NCBI RefSeq assembly: GCF_020783655.1 | Contig: NZ_JAJGQH010000003.1 | Span: 62,001 to 126,000, forward strand | DNA from: Xanthomonas melonis | Lineage (GTDB): Bacteria > Pseudomonadota > Gammaproteobacteria > Xanthomonadales > Xanthomonadaceae | DNA: 64,000 bases | Reading direction: 5' to 3' | In this document: positions 29,629 through 37,449 of the stretch, in pieces | How the letters are laid out: each line of letters opens with the position of its first letter | Numbering within the stretch: position 1 is the first letter of the stretch | Notes under the pieces: generated by a model | Told to the model about the DNA's origin: nothing | Databases searched by the model: none | What the model saw: only the letters and a program-made list of their open reading frames with translations | Position numbers and translations under genes: made by a program

Positions 29629-30411
29629 CTAGAACGTGCCGGGGTAGCTGCCGCCATCGATCAGCAGGTTCTGCCCGGTGATGTAGCCGGCCTGGGCGCT
29701 GCACAGGAACGCGCAGGCGGCACCGAATTCGTCCGGCTCGCCGAAGCGCCTGGCCGGAATGCCGGCACGCTTGCGCTCGGCGACCACCTCAGCGCTATCG
29801 CCTTGTTGCTGTGCGATCGCGGTGAAGTTGCTGCGCAGCCGGTCGGTAAGGAATTGGCCCGGCAGCAGATTGTTGAGGGTGACGTTGTCGGCCACCGTAC
29901 TGCGGGCCAGACCCGCCACGAAACCGGTCAGGCCGGCGCGTGCGCCATTGGACAGCCCGAGCATGTCGATGGGCGCCTTCACCGCGCTGGAGGTGATGTT
30001 GACGATGCGGCCGAAGCGGCGCGTGCGCATGGCATCGACGGTGGCGCGGATCAGTTCGATCGGCGCCAGCATGTTGGTGTCGAGCGCACGCAGCCAATGC
30101 TCGCGCTCCCATTGACGGAAGTCGCCCGGCGGCGGGCCGCCGGCGTTGTTGATCAGGATGTCGACCTGCGGGCAGGCGTCGAGCGCGGTGCTGCGTCCTT
30201 CCGCAGTGGCGATGTCGGCGACCACGCTGCGCACCTCGCCCGCGCCGGGGAGCGCGCGCACTGCAGTGGCGGCCTGTTCCAGCGCATCGCGGCCACGCGC
30301 CACGATCACCACGTTGACGCCTTCGCTGGCCAGCGCGCGTGCGCAGCCCAGGCCCAGGCCCTTGCTGGCGGCGCAGACCAGCGCCCAGCGCCCGGCGATT
30401 CCCAAGTCCAT
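29629..30411 (-). CDS. FabG-like SDR without the usual Tyr/Lys pair
   Basis: 260-residue short-chain dehydrogenase/reductase. The fold is intact: a modified nucleotide motif ALVCAASKGLGLG, VDILINNAGGPPPGDF, N113 in ALDTNMLAPIEL, S141 in VNITSSAVKAP, and the C-terminal GYITGQNLLIDGG. By alignment with FabG the catalytic Tyr and Lys become S154 and R158 (GLSNGARAGLTGF). This matches the known atypical beta-ketoacyl-reductase-like SDR subgroup, whose function is unknown. It lies between bioH and bioC, 44 bp after bioH, so a part in pimelate chain elongation is tempting, but the altered site makes ordinary ketoreduction doubtful. Confidence 0.85.
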   Translation of the reverse strand: MDLGIAGRWALVCAASKGLGLGCARALASEGVNVVIVARGRDALEQAATAVRALPGAGEVRSVVADIATAEGRSTALDACPQVDILINNAGGPPPGDFRQWEREHWLRALDTNMLAPIELIRATVDAMRTRRFGRIVNITSSAVKAPIDMLGLSNGARAGLTGFVAGLARSTVADNVTLNNLLPGQFLTDRLRSNFTAIAQQQGDSAEVVAERKRAGIPARRFGEPDEFGAACAFLCSAQAGYITGQNLLIDGGSYPGTF

Positions 30412-30455
30412 GCAATGCGTCCTCGATCAGCGAAACTGCATGATCGGCGATTTGC

Positions 30456-31217
30456 TCAGGGGATGGACGCAACGAAGCGTTGCAGCGCCTCGGCCACCTG
30501 GTCGGCATGGCCCAGGAACGGTGCGTGACCGCCACCGGCCACGGTCAACATCTGCGCCTGCGGTGTGCGCGCGGCGGCGGCCTGCATGCCTGCCGCTGGC
30601 ACCAGCCGGTCGCGCTGGCCGCCGATCCACAGGCTGGGGCGCGTCAGTTGCGGCAACGCGCGGCGCAGGTCGGCACGTTCCAGCAGCCGGAGCCCTTGCT
30701 GCAAGGCGTCGGCAGCCGGCTCGCCGCGTGCGGTGAGCGCGTCGCGCAGGCTGCGCAACTCGGCACGTGCATGCGCCGAGCCCAGTGTGTCCAACGCCAG
30801 GAATCGGTCCAGGGTGCCGCGATAGTCGCGCGCCAGATCCTGGCCGAACTGCACGAAGACGTCGCGATCGACTGCCTCCGGCCAGTCGGAGCCGCGCACG
30901 AAGCGCGGCGTGGCGGCGATCATTGCCAGCGCACGCACCTGCGGCAGGGTGGCGGCCGCATGCAGCGCGACCAGGCCGCCCAGCGACCAGCCCAGCCATA
31001 CCGCCGGCGGCGTGGCGGCGGCGATGGCGGCAACCACATCGGGCAGCGCCAGCGGCGTGCTGTCCTGGCGGCTGAAGCCGTGCCCGGGCAGATCCACCAG
31101 ATGCAGCTGGAAGTGCGGCGACAGCCGCTCCACCAGTGGTGCGAACACCCCGCCGTGCAGCGCCCAGCCGTGCAGGAGGACCAGTGCCGGCCCATGGCCG
31201 ATGACGTCGATATGCAT
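30456..31217 (-). CDS. bioH: Pimeloyl-[acyl-carrier protein] methyl ester esterase
   Basis: Removes the methyl group put on by BioC, releasing pimeloyl-ACP for BioF. 253 residues of the alpha/beta hydrolase fold. The oxyanion region is ALVLLHGWALHGG, the nucleophile WLGWSLGGLVALH (GWSLG, near residue 79), the acid in IGGQRDRLVPA and the His in VAGGGHAPFLGH. MHIDVIGHGP is the natural N terminus; an upstream in-frame ATG adds 15 residues without support. Adjacent to other bio genes. Confidence 0.93.
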   Translation of the reverse strand: MHIDVIGHGPALVLLHGWALHGGVFAPLVERLSPHFQLHLVDLPGHGFSRQDSTPLALPDVVAAIAAATPPAVWLGWSLGGLVALHAAATLPQVRALAMIAATPRFVRGSDWPEAVDRDVFVQFGQDLARDYRGTLDRFLALDTLGSAHARAELRSLRDALTARGEPAADALQQGLRLLERADLRRALPQLTRPSLWIGGQRDRLVPAAGMQAAAARTPQAQMLTVAGGGHAPFLGHADQVAEALQRFVASIP

Positions 31218-31274
31218 GCGTGCATTGTCGCCGATCGGCGCGCGTCGAATGCTGCCCGGCATGAGCTGCCCAGG

Positions 31275-31697
31275 TCAGCGCCTGTCGATGGCGCGCAGCG
31301 CCCGGATCTTCGGTGCGAGCACTGCCCATTGCGCGCGCGCATGCCCACGCCAGCACCAGCGGTCGGGCCACCGCCAGCGCCGTGCACGCCGTGCGGCGAT
31401 GGTGGCGGCCAGCCAGTCGGAGTCGAAACCGTCCCACACACCGGCGACGCAGCGTAGATTGCCGATCAACACCGGATGCACCTCATGCAGCAACATCGCA
31501 CGCAACTGCGGCAGCGTGAAGGGCGAAGCCGCCAACGCCTGCGCGATGCGGGCGTGCTCGTTCTCGCAGGCGGTGTCCAGGTAGAGCAGGGACAGTGCGT
31601 CCCAGACGCGGCGCTGTGCCGGCGTGGCAGTGGTTGGGTCGAGCGCGCGCGCGGTCACGGCGGTGGACGCGTCGCTACCGGACGCGCCGCTGCGCAA
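31275..31697 (-). CDS. Small DUF7079-like protein in the biotin operon
   Basis: 140 residues, no signal peptide or membrane segment. The core AQRRVWDALSLLYLDTACEN, EHARIAQALAASPFTLPQLR, MLLHEVHPVLIGNLRCVAG and VWDGFDSDWLAATIAARR resembles a small widespread family I believe to be DUF7079, of unknown function. The C terminus is Trp/Arg-rich. It lies between bioF (99 bp away) and bioH (57 bp away) on the same strand. The start is uncertain: the first 25 residues are low complexity and may not be translated. Confidence 0.6.
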   Translation of the reverse strand: MRSGASGSDASTAVTARALDPTTATPAQRRVWDALSLLYLDTACENEHARIAQALAASPFTLPQLRAMLLHEVHPVLIGNLRCVAGVWDGFDSDWLAATIAARRARRWRWPDRWCWRGHARAQWAVLAPKIRALRAIDRR

Positions 31698-31796
31698 TGC
31701 CTGCGCGTGGCGGTGACCGCGTGGAAACGGCGATATGGCCGCCGGCGGCGTGAGGCGGCCGCACCGGCCGGGCGTGGCGGTGCGGTGTCGCTCACC

Positions 31797-33002
31797 TCAA
31801 GCCGAGGCGCGCAGCGGTTGCCGGCCGACCGTATCGCGCGCCTGCGCGATCGCCTCGATCAGCGCCTGCACCTGCTGCGGCGTGTGCAGCGCCGACAAGG
31901 TCACGCGCAGGCGTGCCTTGCCCTCGGGCACGGTGGGCGGGCGGATGGCACCGACCATGAAGCCGGCCTGTTCGAGCGCGGCCGACATCGCCATCACCGT
32001 GGACTCTTCGCCGCACAGCAAGGGTTGGATCGGTGTCTCCGAGGCCATCAGTTCGAAACCATGCCTGCGCGCACCGTCGCGGAATGCGCCGATCAGTTCG
32101 ACCAGGCGTGCGCGGCGCCAGTCGTCGCGGCGTGCCAGGCGCACCGCGGCCAGCGTGGCGGCCACCTGCGCCGGCGGCAGCGCAGTGGTGTAGATATAGG
32201 GGCGTGCGGTCTCGGCCAGGTGGCGCACCAGTGCTTCGTCGCCGACCACCGCCGCGCCGTAGCCGCCCAGCGCCTTGCCCAGGGTCACCAGCTGCAGTGG
32301 GACTTCGGCCATGCCCAGTCCGGCATCGGCCACGCAGCCGCGCCCCTGCGGCCCCAGCACGCCGACACCGTGCGCATCGTCGACATAGAACAGCGCCTGC
32401 TGCATGCGCGCCACCAGGCTCAACGCACGCAACGGCGCCACGTCGCCATCCATGCTGAAGACGCCGTCGCTGGCCAGCATCGCCGCGCCCTCGGGCGCGC
32501 CCTTGAGCTGGCGCATCGCGCCTTCCACGTCCAGGTGCGGATAGCGCCGCAGCCGGCAGCCGGCCAGGCGCGTGGCATCGAGCAGGCTGGCGTGGTTGAG
32601 CCGGTCCTGCACGCAGACGTCGTCCTCTTCGCTGAGCAGCGCCTGCTGTACCGCCAGGTTGGCGATGAAGCCGCTGCCGAACAGCAGCGCCGAGGGATAG
32701 CCCAGCCACTCGGCGATCTCGCGTTCCAGCATCTCGTGCGCGGTGTGGTGCCCGCAGATCAGGTGCGAGGCGGTCGCGCCGACGCCATCGCGCGCGGCGG
32801 CATCCTGTAGCGCGGCGACCACTTCGAACTGCTGGGACAGCCCCAGATAATCGTTGGAGCAGAAGCCGGTCAGCCAGCGGCCATCGATTTCCAGCCGCAC
32901 GCCATCGCGACGACCGACCTGCCGCCGTACCCGGACCCGTTCCTGGGCCACGCGCAACTTGCGCAGTGACGAAATCCGTTCGTACAGATCGGGGCGCGTC
33001 AT
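31797..33002 (-). CDS. bioF: 8-amino-7-oxononanoate synthase
   Basis: PLP enzyme condensing pimeloyl-ACP and L-alanine. 401 residues of the alpha-oxoamine synthase family. Landmarks: [74 protein letters not shown], and the PLP lysine in [15 protein letters not shown] near residue 243. The start [13 protein letters not shown] follows on a clean drop of coding likelihood upstream. A 494-bp gap separates it from bioB, which lies upstream on the same strand. Confidence 0.96.
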   Translation of the reverse strand: MTRPDLYERISSLRKLRVAQERVRVRRQVGRRDGVRLEIDGRWLTGFCSNDYLGLSQQFEVVAALQDAAARDGVGATASHLICGHHTAHEMLEREIAEWLGYPSALLFGSGFIANLAVQQALLSEEDDVCVQDRLNHASLLDATRLAGCRLRRYPHLDVEGAMRQLKGAPEGAAMLASDGVFSMDGDVAPLRALSLVARMQQALFYVDDAHGVGVLGPQGRGCVADAGLGMAEVPLQLVTLGKALGGYGAAVVGDEALVRHLAETARPYIYTTALPPAQVAATLAAVRLARRDDWRRARLVELIGAFRDGARRHGFELMASETPIQPLLCGEESTVMAMSAALEQAGFMVGAIRPPTVPEGKARLRVTLSALHTPQQVQALIEAIAQARDTVGRQPLRASA

Positions 33003-33496
33003 GGGACATTCGGTAAGGGAAAGGGCCGCTAGCGTAGCGTGCCGCGCCTGCCTCGCACAGCCGAGACCGACGACCGGTACAGGCGATGCCGACGCGCGCG
33101 CATCCATGGCTGGTTGCGCGCGCTGCCGTCGCCTGCCGGTCGCGCAATGCGCCGCGCGGGTCGCGGAGGTTCCGCAGCTGGCGCGGCTATCGCGGCGCAG
33201 GTCGGCGGCAAGCGCGCATGCCGGCCGGTGGTCTGCGACCCCGGAGTGCAGGACTGCCGCCGATCGCGCGACCGATCGGGTGTGGACGGTGCGAGAGTGA
33301 CGACGGCAAGCGCTTTGCGCCTGACCGCTGCCCGCCGACCGGCAGGATTCGCATGCCGCACTCGCGCAGCGCGATGGCATGGCTTCCGACTCGCGACCGA
33401 CGCGACCCGGCAGGCGCCGGCATCTTCCGCGGCGCCACAGGCCGCTGGCTCATCGGAGCCATGCCGGCACCGCCTGCCGTCAGGCGCTGGCGATGC
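33003..33496. other. 494-bp non-coding gap between bioB and bioF
   Basis: Several open frames exist on both strands because of high GC, but all are Arg/Pro/Ala-rich and match nothing recognisable. No hairpin with a T-run and no clear operator was found. It may hold a separate bioF promoter or a decayed gene. Confidence 0.4.
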
Positions 33497-34531
33497 TCAT
33501 GCCGCGCGTTCGCAGGCCGTGCCGCAGGTGATGTCCGCATGCACGGTGCCGGGGTGATCGTGGTCGGCCGCATCGACGCTGACCTGCATCGCACGCAGGC
33601 CCAGGCGCTGGAACAGGGCCTGGTCGCGTTCGGTGTCCGGGTTGCCGGTGGTGAGCAGTTTTTCGCCGTAGAAGATCGAATTGGCGCCGGCCATGAAGCA
33701 CAGCGCCTGCAACTCGTCGCTCATCGCCTCGCGGCCGGCAGACAGACGCACCATCGATCCGGGCATGACGATGCGGGCTACGGCGATCATGCGTACGAAC
33801 TCGAACGGATCCAGCTGCTGGACGCCGTGCAGCGGCGTGCCGGGCACCTGCACCAGCTGGTTGATCGGCACCGAATCCGGATGCGCAGGCAGGTTGGCCA
33901 GGGCCAGCAGCAGGCCGATGCGGTGCTCGCGGGTTTCACCCATGCCGACGATGCCGCCGCAACAGGTCTTCAGGCCTGCATCGCGCACATGCTCCAGGGT
34001 ATCCAGGCGATCCTGGTACTGGCGGGTATGGATGATGGAGTCGTAGTAATCCGGCGCGGTGTCCAGATTATGGTTGTAATAGTCCAGGCCGGCGTCCTTG
34101 AGCGCACGCGCCTGGCCGGCATCCAGCATGCCCAGCGTGGCGCAGGTTTCCAGCCCCAGCGCCTTGACCTCGCGGATCATCGCGGCCACCTTGGGGATAT
34201 CGCGCTCCTTGGGCGAGCGCCATGCCGCACCCATGCAAAAACGCGAGGCGCCGGCGGCCTTGGCCTGGCGTGCCTTGGCGACGACGGCGTCGGTCTCCAT
34301 CAGCTTCTGCGCGCTGACGCCGGTGTCGTAGCGCTGCGCCTGCGGGCAATACGCGCAGTCTTCCGGGCAGCCACCGGTCTTGACCGACAACAAGGTGGAG
34401 ACCTGCACCTGCGACGGATCGAAATGTGCGCGGTGCACGTTGGCCGCGTGATGCAGCAACTCCGGGAACGGCAGGTCGAACAGCGCCTGCAGTTCTTTGC
34501 GATCCCAGTCATGGCGTACGACAACAGGCAT
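33497..34531 (-). CDS. bioB: Biotin synthase
   Basis: Radical-SAM enzyme inserting sulfur into dethiobiotin. 344 residues. The radical-SAM cysteines are in [19 protein letters not shown] (CxxxCxxC, near residues 60-67). The second cluster and substrate residues appear in [26 protein letters not shown] and [14 protein letters not shown], and the conserved Arg in [16 protein letters not shown]. The ATG at 34531 (MPVVVRHDW) follows AGGAAACTCCT. It is divergent from comF by 49 bp, so the bioB promoter is very compact or overlaps comF. Confidence 0.97.
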   Translation of the reverse strand: MPVVVRHDWDRKELQALFDLPFPELLHHAANVHRAHFDPSQVQVSTLLSVKTGGCPEDCAYCPQAQRYDTGVSAQKLMETDAVVAKARQAKAAGASRFCMGAAWRSPKERDIPKVAAMIREVKALGLETCATLGMLDAGQARALKDAGLDYYNHNLDTAPDYYDSIIHTRQYQDRLDTLEHVRDAGLKTCCGGIVGMGETREHRIGLLLALANLPAHPDSVPINQLVQVPGTPLHGVQQLDPFEFVRMIAVARIVMPGSMVRLSAGREAMSDELQALCFMAGANSIFYGEKLLTTGNPDTERDQALFQRLGLRAMQVSVDAADHDHPGTVHADITCGTACERAA

Positions 34532-34580
34532 AGGAGTTTCCTGACAGTCAGCGGCTTGAAAGCCAGGCAGTCTGGTGAGC

Positions 34581-35306
34581 ATGGGCGAGGCTGTCAACTT
34601 CGATGTCGTGGGTTCGGTTTACAGCTGGCCGCAGCGGGTGCTGCGGCTGCTGCTGCCCAGCCTGTGCCTGGTCTGTGCCGAAGCGGGCATGGCCGATTGC
34701 GATCTGTGTCCCTCCTGTCGCGCGGCCCTGCCGGAGCATGGCCACGCTTGCCTGTGCTGCGCCACGCCGCTGTTCGCCTTCGACAGCATGGCGCTATGCG
34801 GACAGTGCCTGCAGCAACTGCCGCCGCTGCAACGGGTGCATGCGTGCTTCACCTATCGCTGGCCGGTGGATGGCCTGCTGCGGCGATTCAAGTTCCACCA
34901 GGATCTGGCCGCCGGGCGCCTGCTGAGCGAGCTGATGGCCAGGCGCTGCGCGCAGTTGCCGCGGCCGCAGGCGCTGGTGCCGGTGAGCCTGCATCGGCAG
35001 CGCCTGCGCCAGCGTGGCTACGACCAGGCGCTGGAACTGGCCCGGCCGCTCGGCCGCGCGTTGCAGCTGCCGTGCCTGCCGTTGCTGCGGCGCGTGCGCG
35101 CCACCGCGCCGCAGTCGGAACTGGACGCCGCCGAGCGCCAGCGCAACCTGCGCCAGGCCTTCGTCGCACACGGTGCGCTGCCGGCGCACGTGGCGCTGGT
35201 GGACGATGTGATGACCACCGGCGCCACCCTGCATGCCGCAGCGCAGGCCCTGCGCCGCGCCGGCGTGCAGCGGGTGGATGCGTGGGTGTGCGCGCGGGTG
35301 CCGTAA
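34581..35306 (+). CDS. comF: ComF-family phosphoribosyltransferase-like protein
   Basis: 241 residues. The N-terminal part has paired Cys motifs that can bind zinc ([27 protein letters not shown]) as in ComF/GntX proteins. The C-terminal domain has the phosphoribosyltransferase signature [35 protein letters not shown] is also typical. The family is needed for uptake of DNA in competent bacteria; the biochemical step remains unclear. An in-frame GTG two codons upstream is possible. Confidence 0.88.
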   Translation: MGEAVNFDVVGSVYSWPQRVLRLLLPSLCLVCAEAGMADCDLCPSCRAALPEHGHACLCCATPLFAFDSMALCGQCLQQLPPLQRVHACFTYRWPVDGLLRRFKFHQDLAAGRLLSELMARRCAQLPRPQALVPVSLHRQRLRQRGYDQALELARPLGRALQLPCLPLLRRVRATAPQSELDAAERQRNLRQAFVAHGALPAHVALVDDVMTTGATLHAAAQALRRAGVQRVDAWVCARVP

Positions 35307-35402
35307 CCCGGTGCACGCATGAGCGTCAACGTCGCTTGGCGGCAAGACGCTGCCCGGATCGGCACGCAATGAAACCGAATCCCCAATTCCGAATCCCGGC
35401 TC

Positions 35403-36302
35403 CTAACGCACCGCCACCGCGATGCCGACGAAGATCGCCAGGCCCACCCAGTTGTTGTGCACGAAGGCACGGAAGCAGGGGCCACGCTCGCGATGGCGGA
35501 CGATGCGAAATTCGTACAGCACCAACAGCGCCGCCACGCCCAGGCCCGCCCAGTACGCGGTGCCCAGACCGGCGCGCAGGCCGACCGCCGACAACATCGC
35601 CAACATCAGCGTGTAGAGCGCGGCCTGGATGTGCAGATCGTGCTTGCCGAACAGGATCGCAGTGGACTTGCTGCCCATGCGGATGTCGTCGTCGCGATCG
35701 ACCATGGCGTACCAGGTGTCGTAGGCGGTGGACCACAGGATATTGACCGCGTACAGCAACCAGCCCAGCAGGGGCACGCTGCCCTGGACGGCGGCGAACG
35801 CCATCGGGATGCCCCAGCCGAATGCCACGCCCAGATACACCTGGGCCAGATGGGTGTGGCGCTTCAGATACGGATAGCTCGCGGCCAGGAACGCGCCGGG
35901 CACGCTCAACGCCACGGTCAGCCAGTTGAGGCTGAGCACCAGCGAAAACGCCACCAGCATCAACACCACGAACACCCACAGCGCCTCGCGCCCGGAGACC
36001 GCGCCGGTGGCCAGCGGCCGCGATTTGGTGCGCTCCACATGCGGGTCCAGCCAGCGGTCGGCATAGTCGTTGATCACGCAGCCGGCCGAGCGCGTCAGCC
36101 ACACCCCCGCGGTGAACACGAACAGCGTCCACAGCGGCGGTACCCCATCGGCGGCCAGCCACAGGCCCCACCAGGTAGGCCAGAGCAGCAACAGGCTGCC
36201 GATCGGGCGATCGCCACGGACCAGCTTCCAGTATTGGCCCAGCCGTTCGGACCACCTCAGCGCCGGCGCAGCGGGTGCCGGTTCCACACCATGTTCGTTC
36301 AT
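35403..36302 (-). CDS. ubiA: 4-hydroxybenzoate octaprenyltransferase
   Basis: Membrane prenyltransferase attaching the polyprenyl tail to 4-hydroxybenzoate in ubiquinone synthesis. 299 residues with about eight hydrophobic helices. Both Asp-rich motifs that bind the prenyl diphosphate through Mg are present: [20 protein letters not shown] near residue 75 and [20 protein letters not shown] near 200. The substrate is also that of PobA, so the two pathways compete for 4-hydroxybenzoate. No ubiC is adjacent. Confidence 0.95.
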   Translation of the reverse strand: MNEHGVEPAPAAPALRWSERLGQYWKLVRGDRPIGSLLLLWPTWWGLWLAADGVPPLWTLFVFTAGVWLTRSAGCVINDYADRWLDPHVERTKSRPLATGAVSGREALWVFVVLMLVAFSLVLSLNWLTVALSVPGAFLAASYPYLKRHTHLAQVYLGVAFGWGIPMAFAAVQGSVPLLGWLLYAVNILWSTAYDTWYAMVDRDDDIRMGSKSTAILFGKHDLHIQAALYTLMLAMLSAVGLRAGLGTAYWAGLGVAALLVLYEFRIVRHRERGPCFRAFVHNNWVGLAIFVGIAVAVR

Positions 36303-36387
36303 GCCGCAAAGGGTAGCAGCGCGGCTTGGCCGCGGTCATTCGGGCCGTGACGGAGCGCGCGACATGGGTCGCCCGCGCTCGCGCTCA

Positions 36388-36418
36388 GCGGGTCCTGCCG
36401 TCGGGCGGCAGGACCCGC
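36388..36418. repeat. Perfect 13-bp hairpin upstream of tRNA-Arg
   Basis: GCGGGTCCTGCCG (36388-36400) pairs fully with CGGCAGGACCCGC (36406-36418) around TCGGG. It lies in the 271-bp space between the divergent ubiA start and the tRNA. There is no T-run, so a terminator role is doubtful; a structured leader, small RNA or repeat element is possible. Confidence 0.5.
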
Positions 36419-36573
36419 GTCTCCTGGGCGGCAAGGCGATGCCGGCCGCGCGGCGGCGCTTCGAGGACATCCCCTTCGGTAGCGGCGATGACTACAGTCC
36501 GGCGCAGCGCTGGAGAGGCCCTGCGCATGCGGGTCGTCGCAGGGGCATCGGTTCTGGCATACTGTGCGGCCAG

Positions 36574-36650
36574 GCGCTCGTAGCTCAGCCGGATAGAGTA
36601 GTGGCTTCCGAAGCCATTGGTCGGGGGTTCGAATCCCTCCGGGCGCACCA
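36574..36650 (+). tRNA. tRNA-Arg (anticodon CCG)
   Basis: 77 bases with CCA encoded. The acceptor stem GCGCTCG pairs with CGGGCGC. The D arm is AGCTCAGCCGGATAGAGT and the anticodon stem GTGGC/GCCAT closes the loop TTCCGAA, giving anticodon CCG for the CGG codon. The T arm is CGGGGGTTCGAATCCCTCC. A TACTGT-like -10 element lies about 14 bases upstream. Confidence 0.97.
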
Positions 36651-36662
36651 GTTTCGACAACG

Positions 36663-36699
36663 ATCGGCCCGCTGCCATTGCAGCGGGCCGATGCGTTTT
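36663..36699 (+). terminator. Terminator of tRNA-Arg
   Basis: ATCGGCCCGCTGC (36663-36675) pairs with GCAGCGGGCCGAT (36680-36692) around a CATT loop, followed by GCGTTTT. It starts 12 bases after the tRNA. Confidence 0.85.
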
Positions 36700-36805
36700 G
36701 CGTGGTTCTCGATATCTCGCGGTGTGGCTGCTGCGGCGCTGCCATGCGGCTGGGCAATCACGGCGGCTCGGCAGTGCACGCGGTAACGCGCCTGCCCGCT
36801 CCGGA

Positions 36806-37147
36806 TCAGAGGTTGTCCGGGGCCGGGGCGGTGGCTTTGGCGTGCTGCTTGCCGCGCGCGTGTTCGATGGCGGTGCGCAGCTTGCGGGCGGCGCCGGTGA
36901 CCGCCGAGGCGGTGGTTTCGGCGCTGTTGGTGGCGGCGATCGGCGGCAGGCCGGCGACGTGCGCTTCGATACTGCAGGTTCGATCCGCCGCACCGCCGCG
37001 CTGACCGTTCTCATCGCGTAGATGCACTTCGACGCGGGTGATGTCGTTGGCGAAATGCGCCAGCTGGGCCGAGCAGGTCTTCTCGACGTGCTGCACGACA
37101 GAGGGATCATGCGGCACGTGGTTGTCGGTCTGGATCTGAATCTGCAT
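36806..37147 (-). CDS. HPF/RaiA-like ribosome-associated protein
   Basis: 113 residues of the ribosome hibernation factor (sigma-54 modulation/S30EA) domain family. It starts MQIQIQTDNHVPHDPSVVQH and contains ITRVEVHLRDENGQRGGAAD and CSIEAHVAGLPPIAATNSAE, which follow the beta-alpha-beta pattern of HPF. The C terminus (ARGKQHAKATAPAPDNL) is a short basic/flexible tail, with no long dimerisation domain. GAAGGAGA lies seven bases before the ATG. It is not next to rpoN, unlike the usual hpf, so this is probably an extra paralogue or a stress-specific form. Confidence 0.8.
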   Translation of the reverse strand: MQIQIQTDNHVPHDPSVVQHVEKTCSAQLAHFANDITRVEVHLRDENGQRGGAADRTCSIEAHVAGLPPIAATNSAETTASAVTGAARKLRTAIEHARGKQHAKATAPAPDNL

Positions 37148-37449
37148 AGAGGTCTCCTTCGCGGTCATCCGCTGCGTCTGCCGCAGCGGTGTTCCGATTC
37201 TGCGACAGCCCGGTGTTGCCGGGAGGTGACAGGGGCCAGGCATTCACCTGCAGGTCGGCAATGCGCGGCCTGCGCGGCCGCTGTCAGGAGACGATGCACA
37301 CCCCGGCACGTAGGGGCCACAGGTGGCGGGCGGCTATCGCAGGCCGGCTGAATCGCCCCAGCCCTGTGGGGAGGGGCGTGGCCTGGGGTCCAGGGACAGT
37401 GGCTTAAGATTGCGCGATTGCGGCTGCCCGCGCTGTTCGATGCCTGCCT
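37148..37449. other. 302-bp divergent intergenic region
   Basis: Separates the HPF-like gene and the MscK-like channel gene. It contains short imperfect GC-rich dyads only. The promoters of both genes should lie here; no consensus element stands out. Confidence 0.3.
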
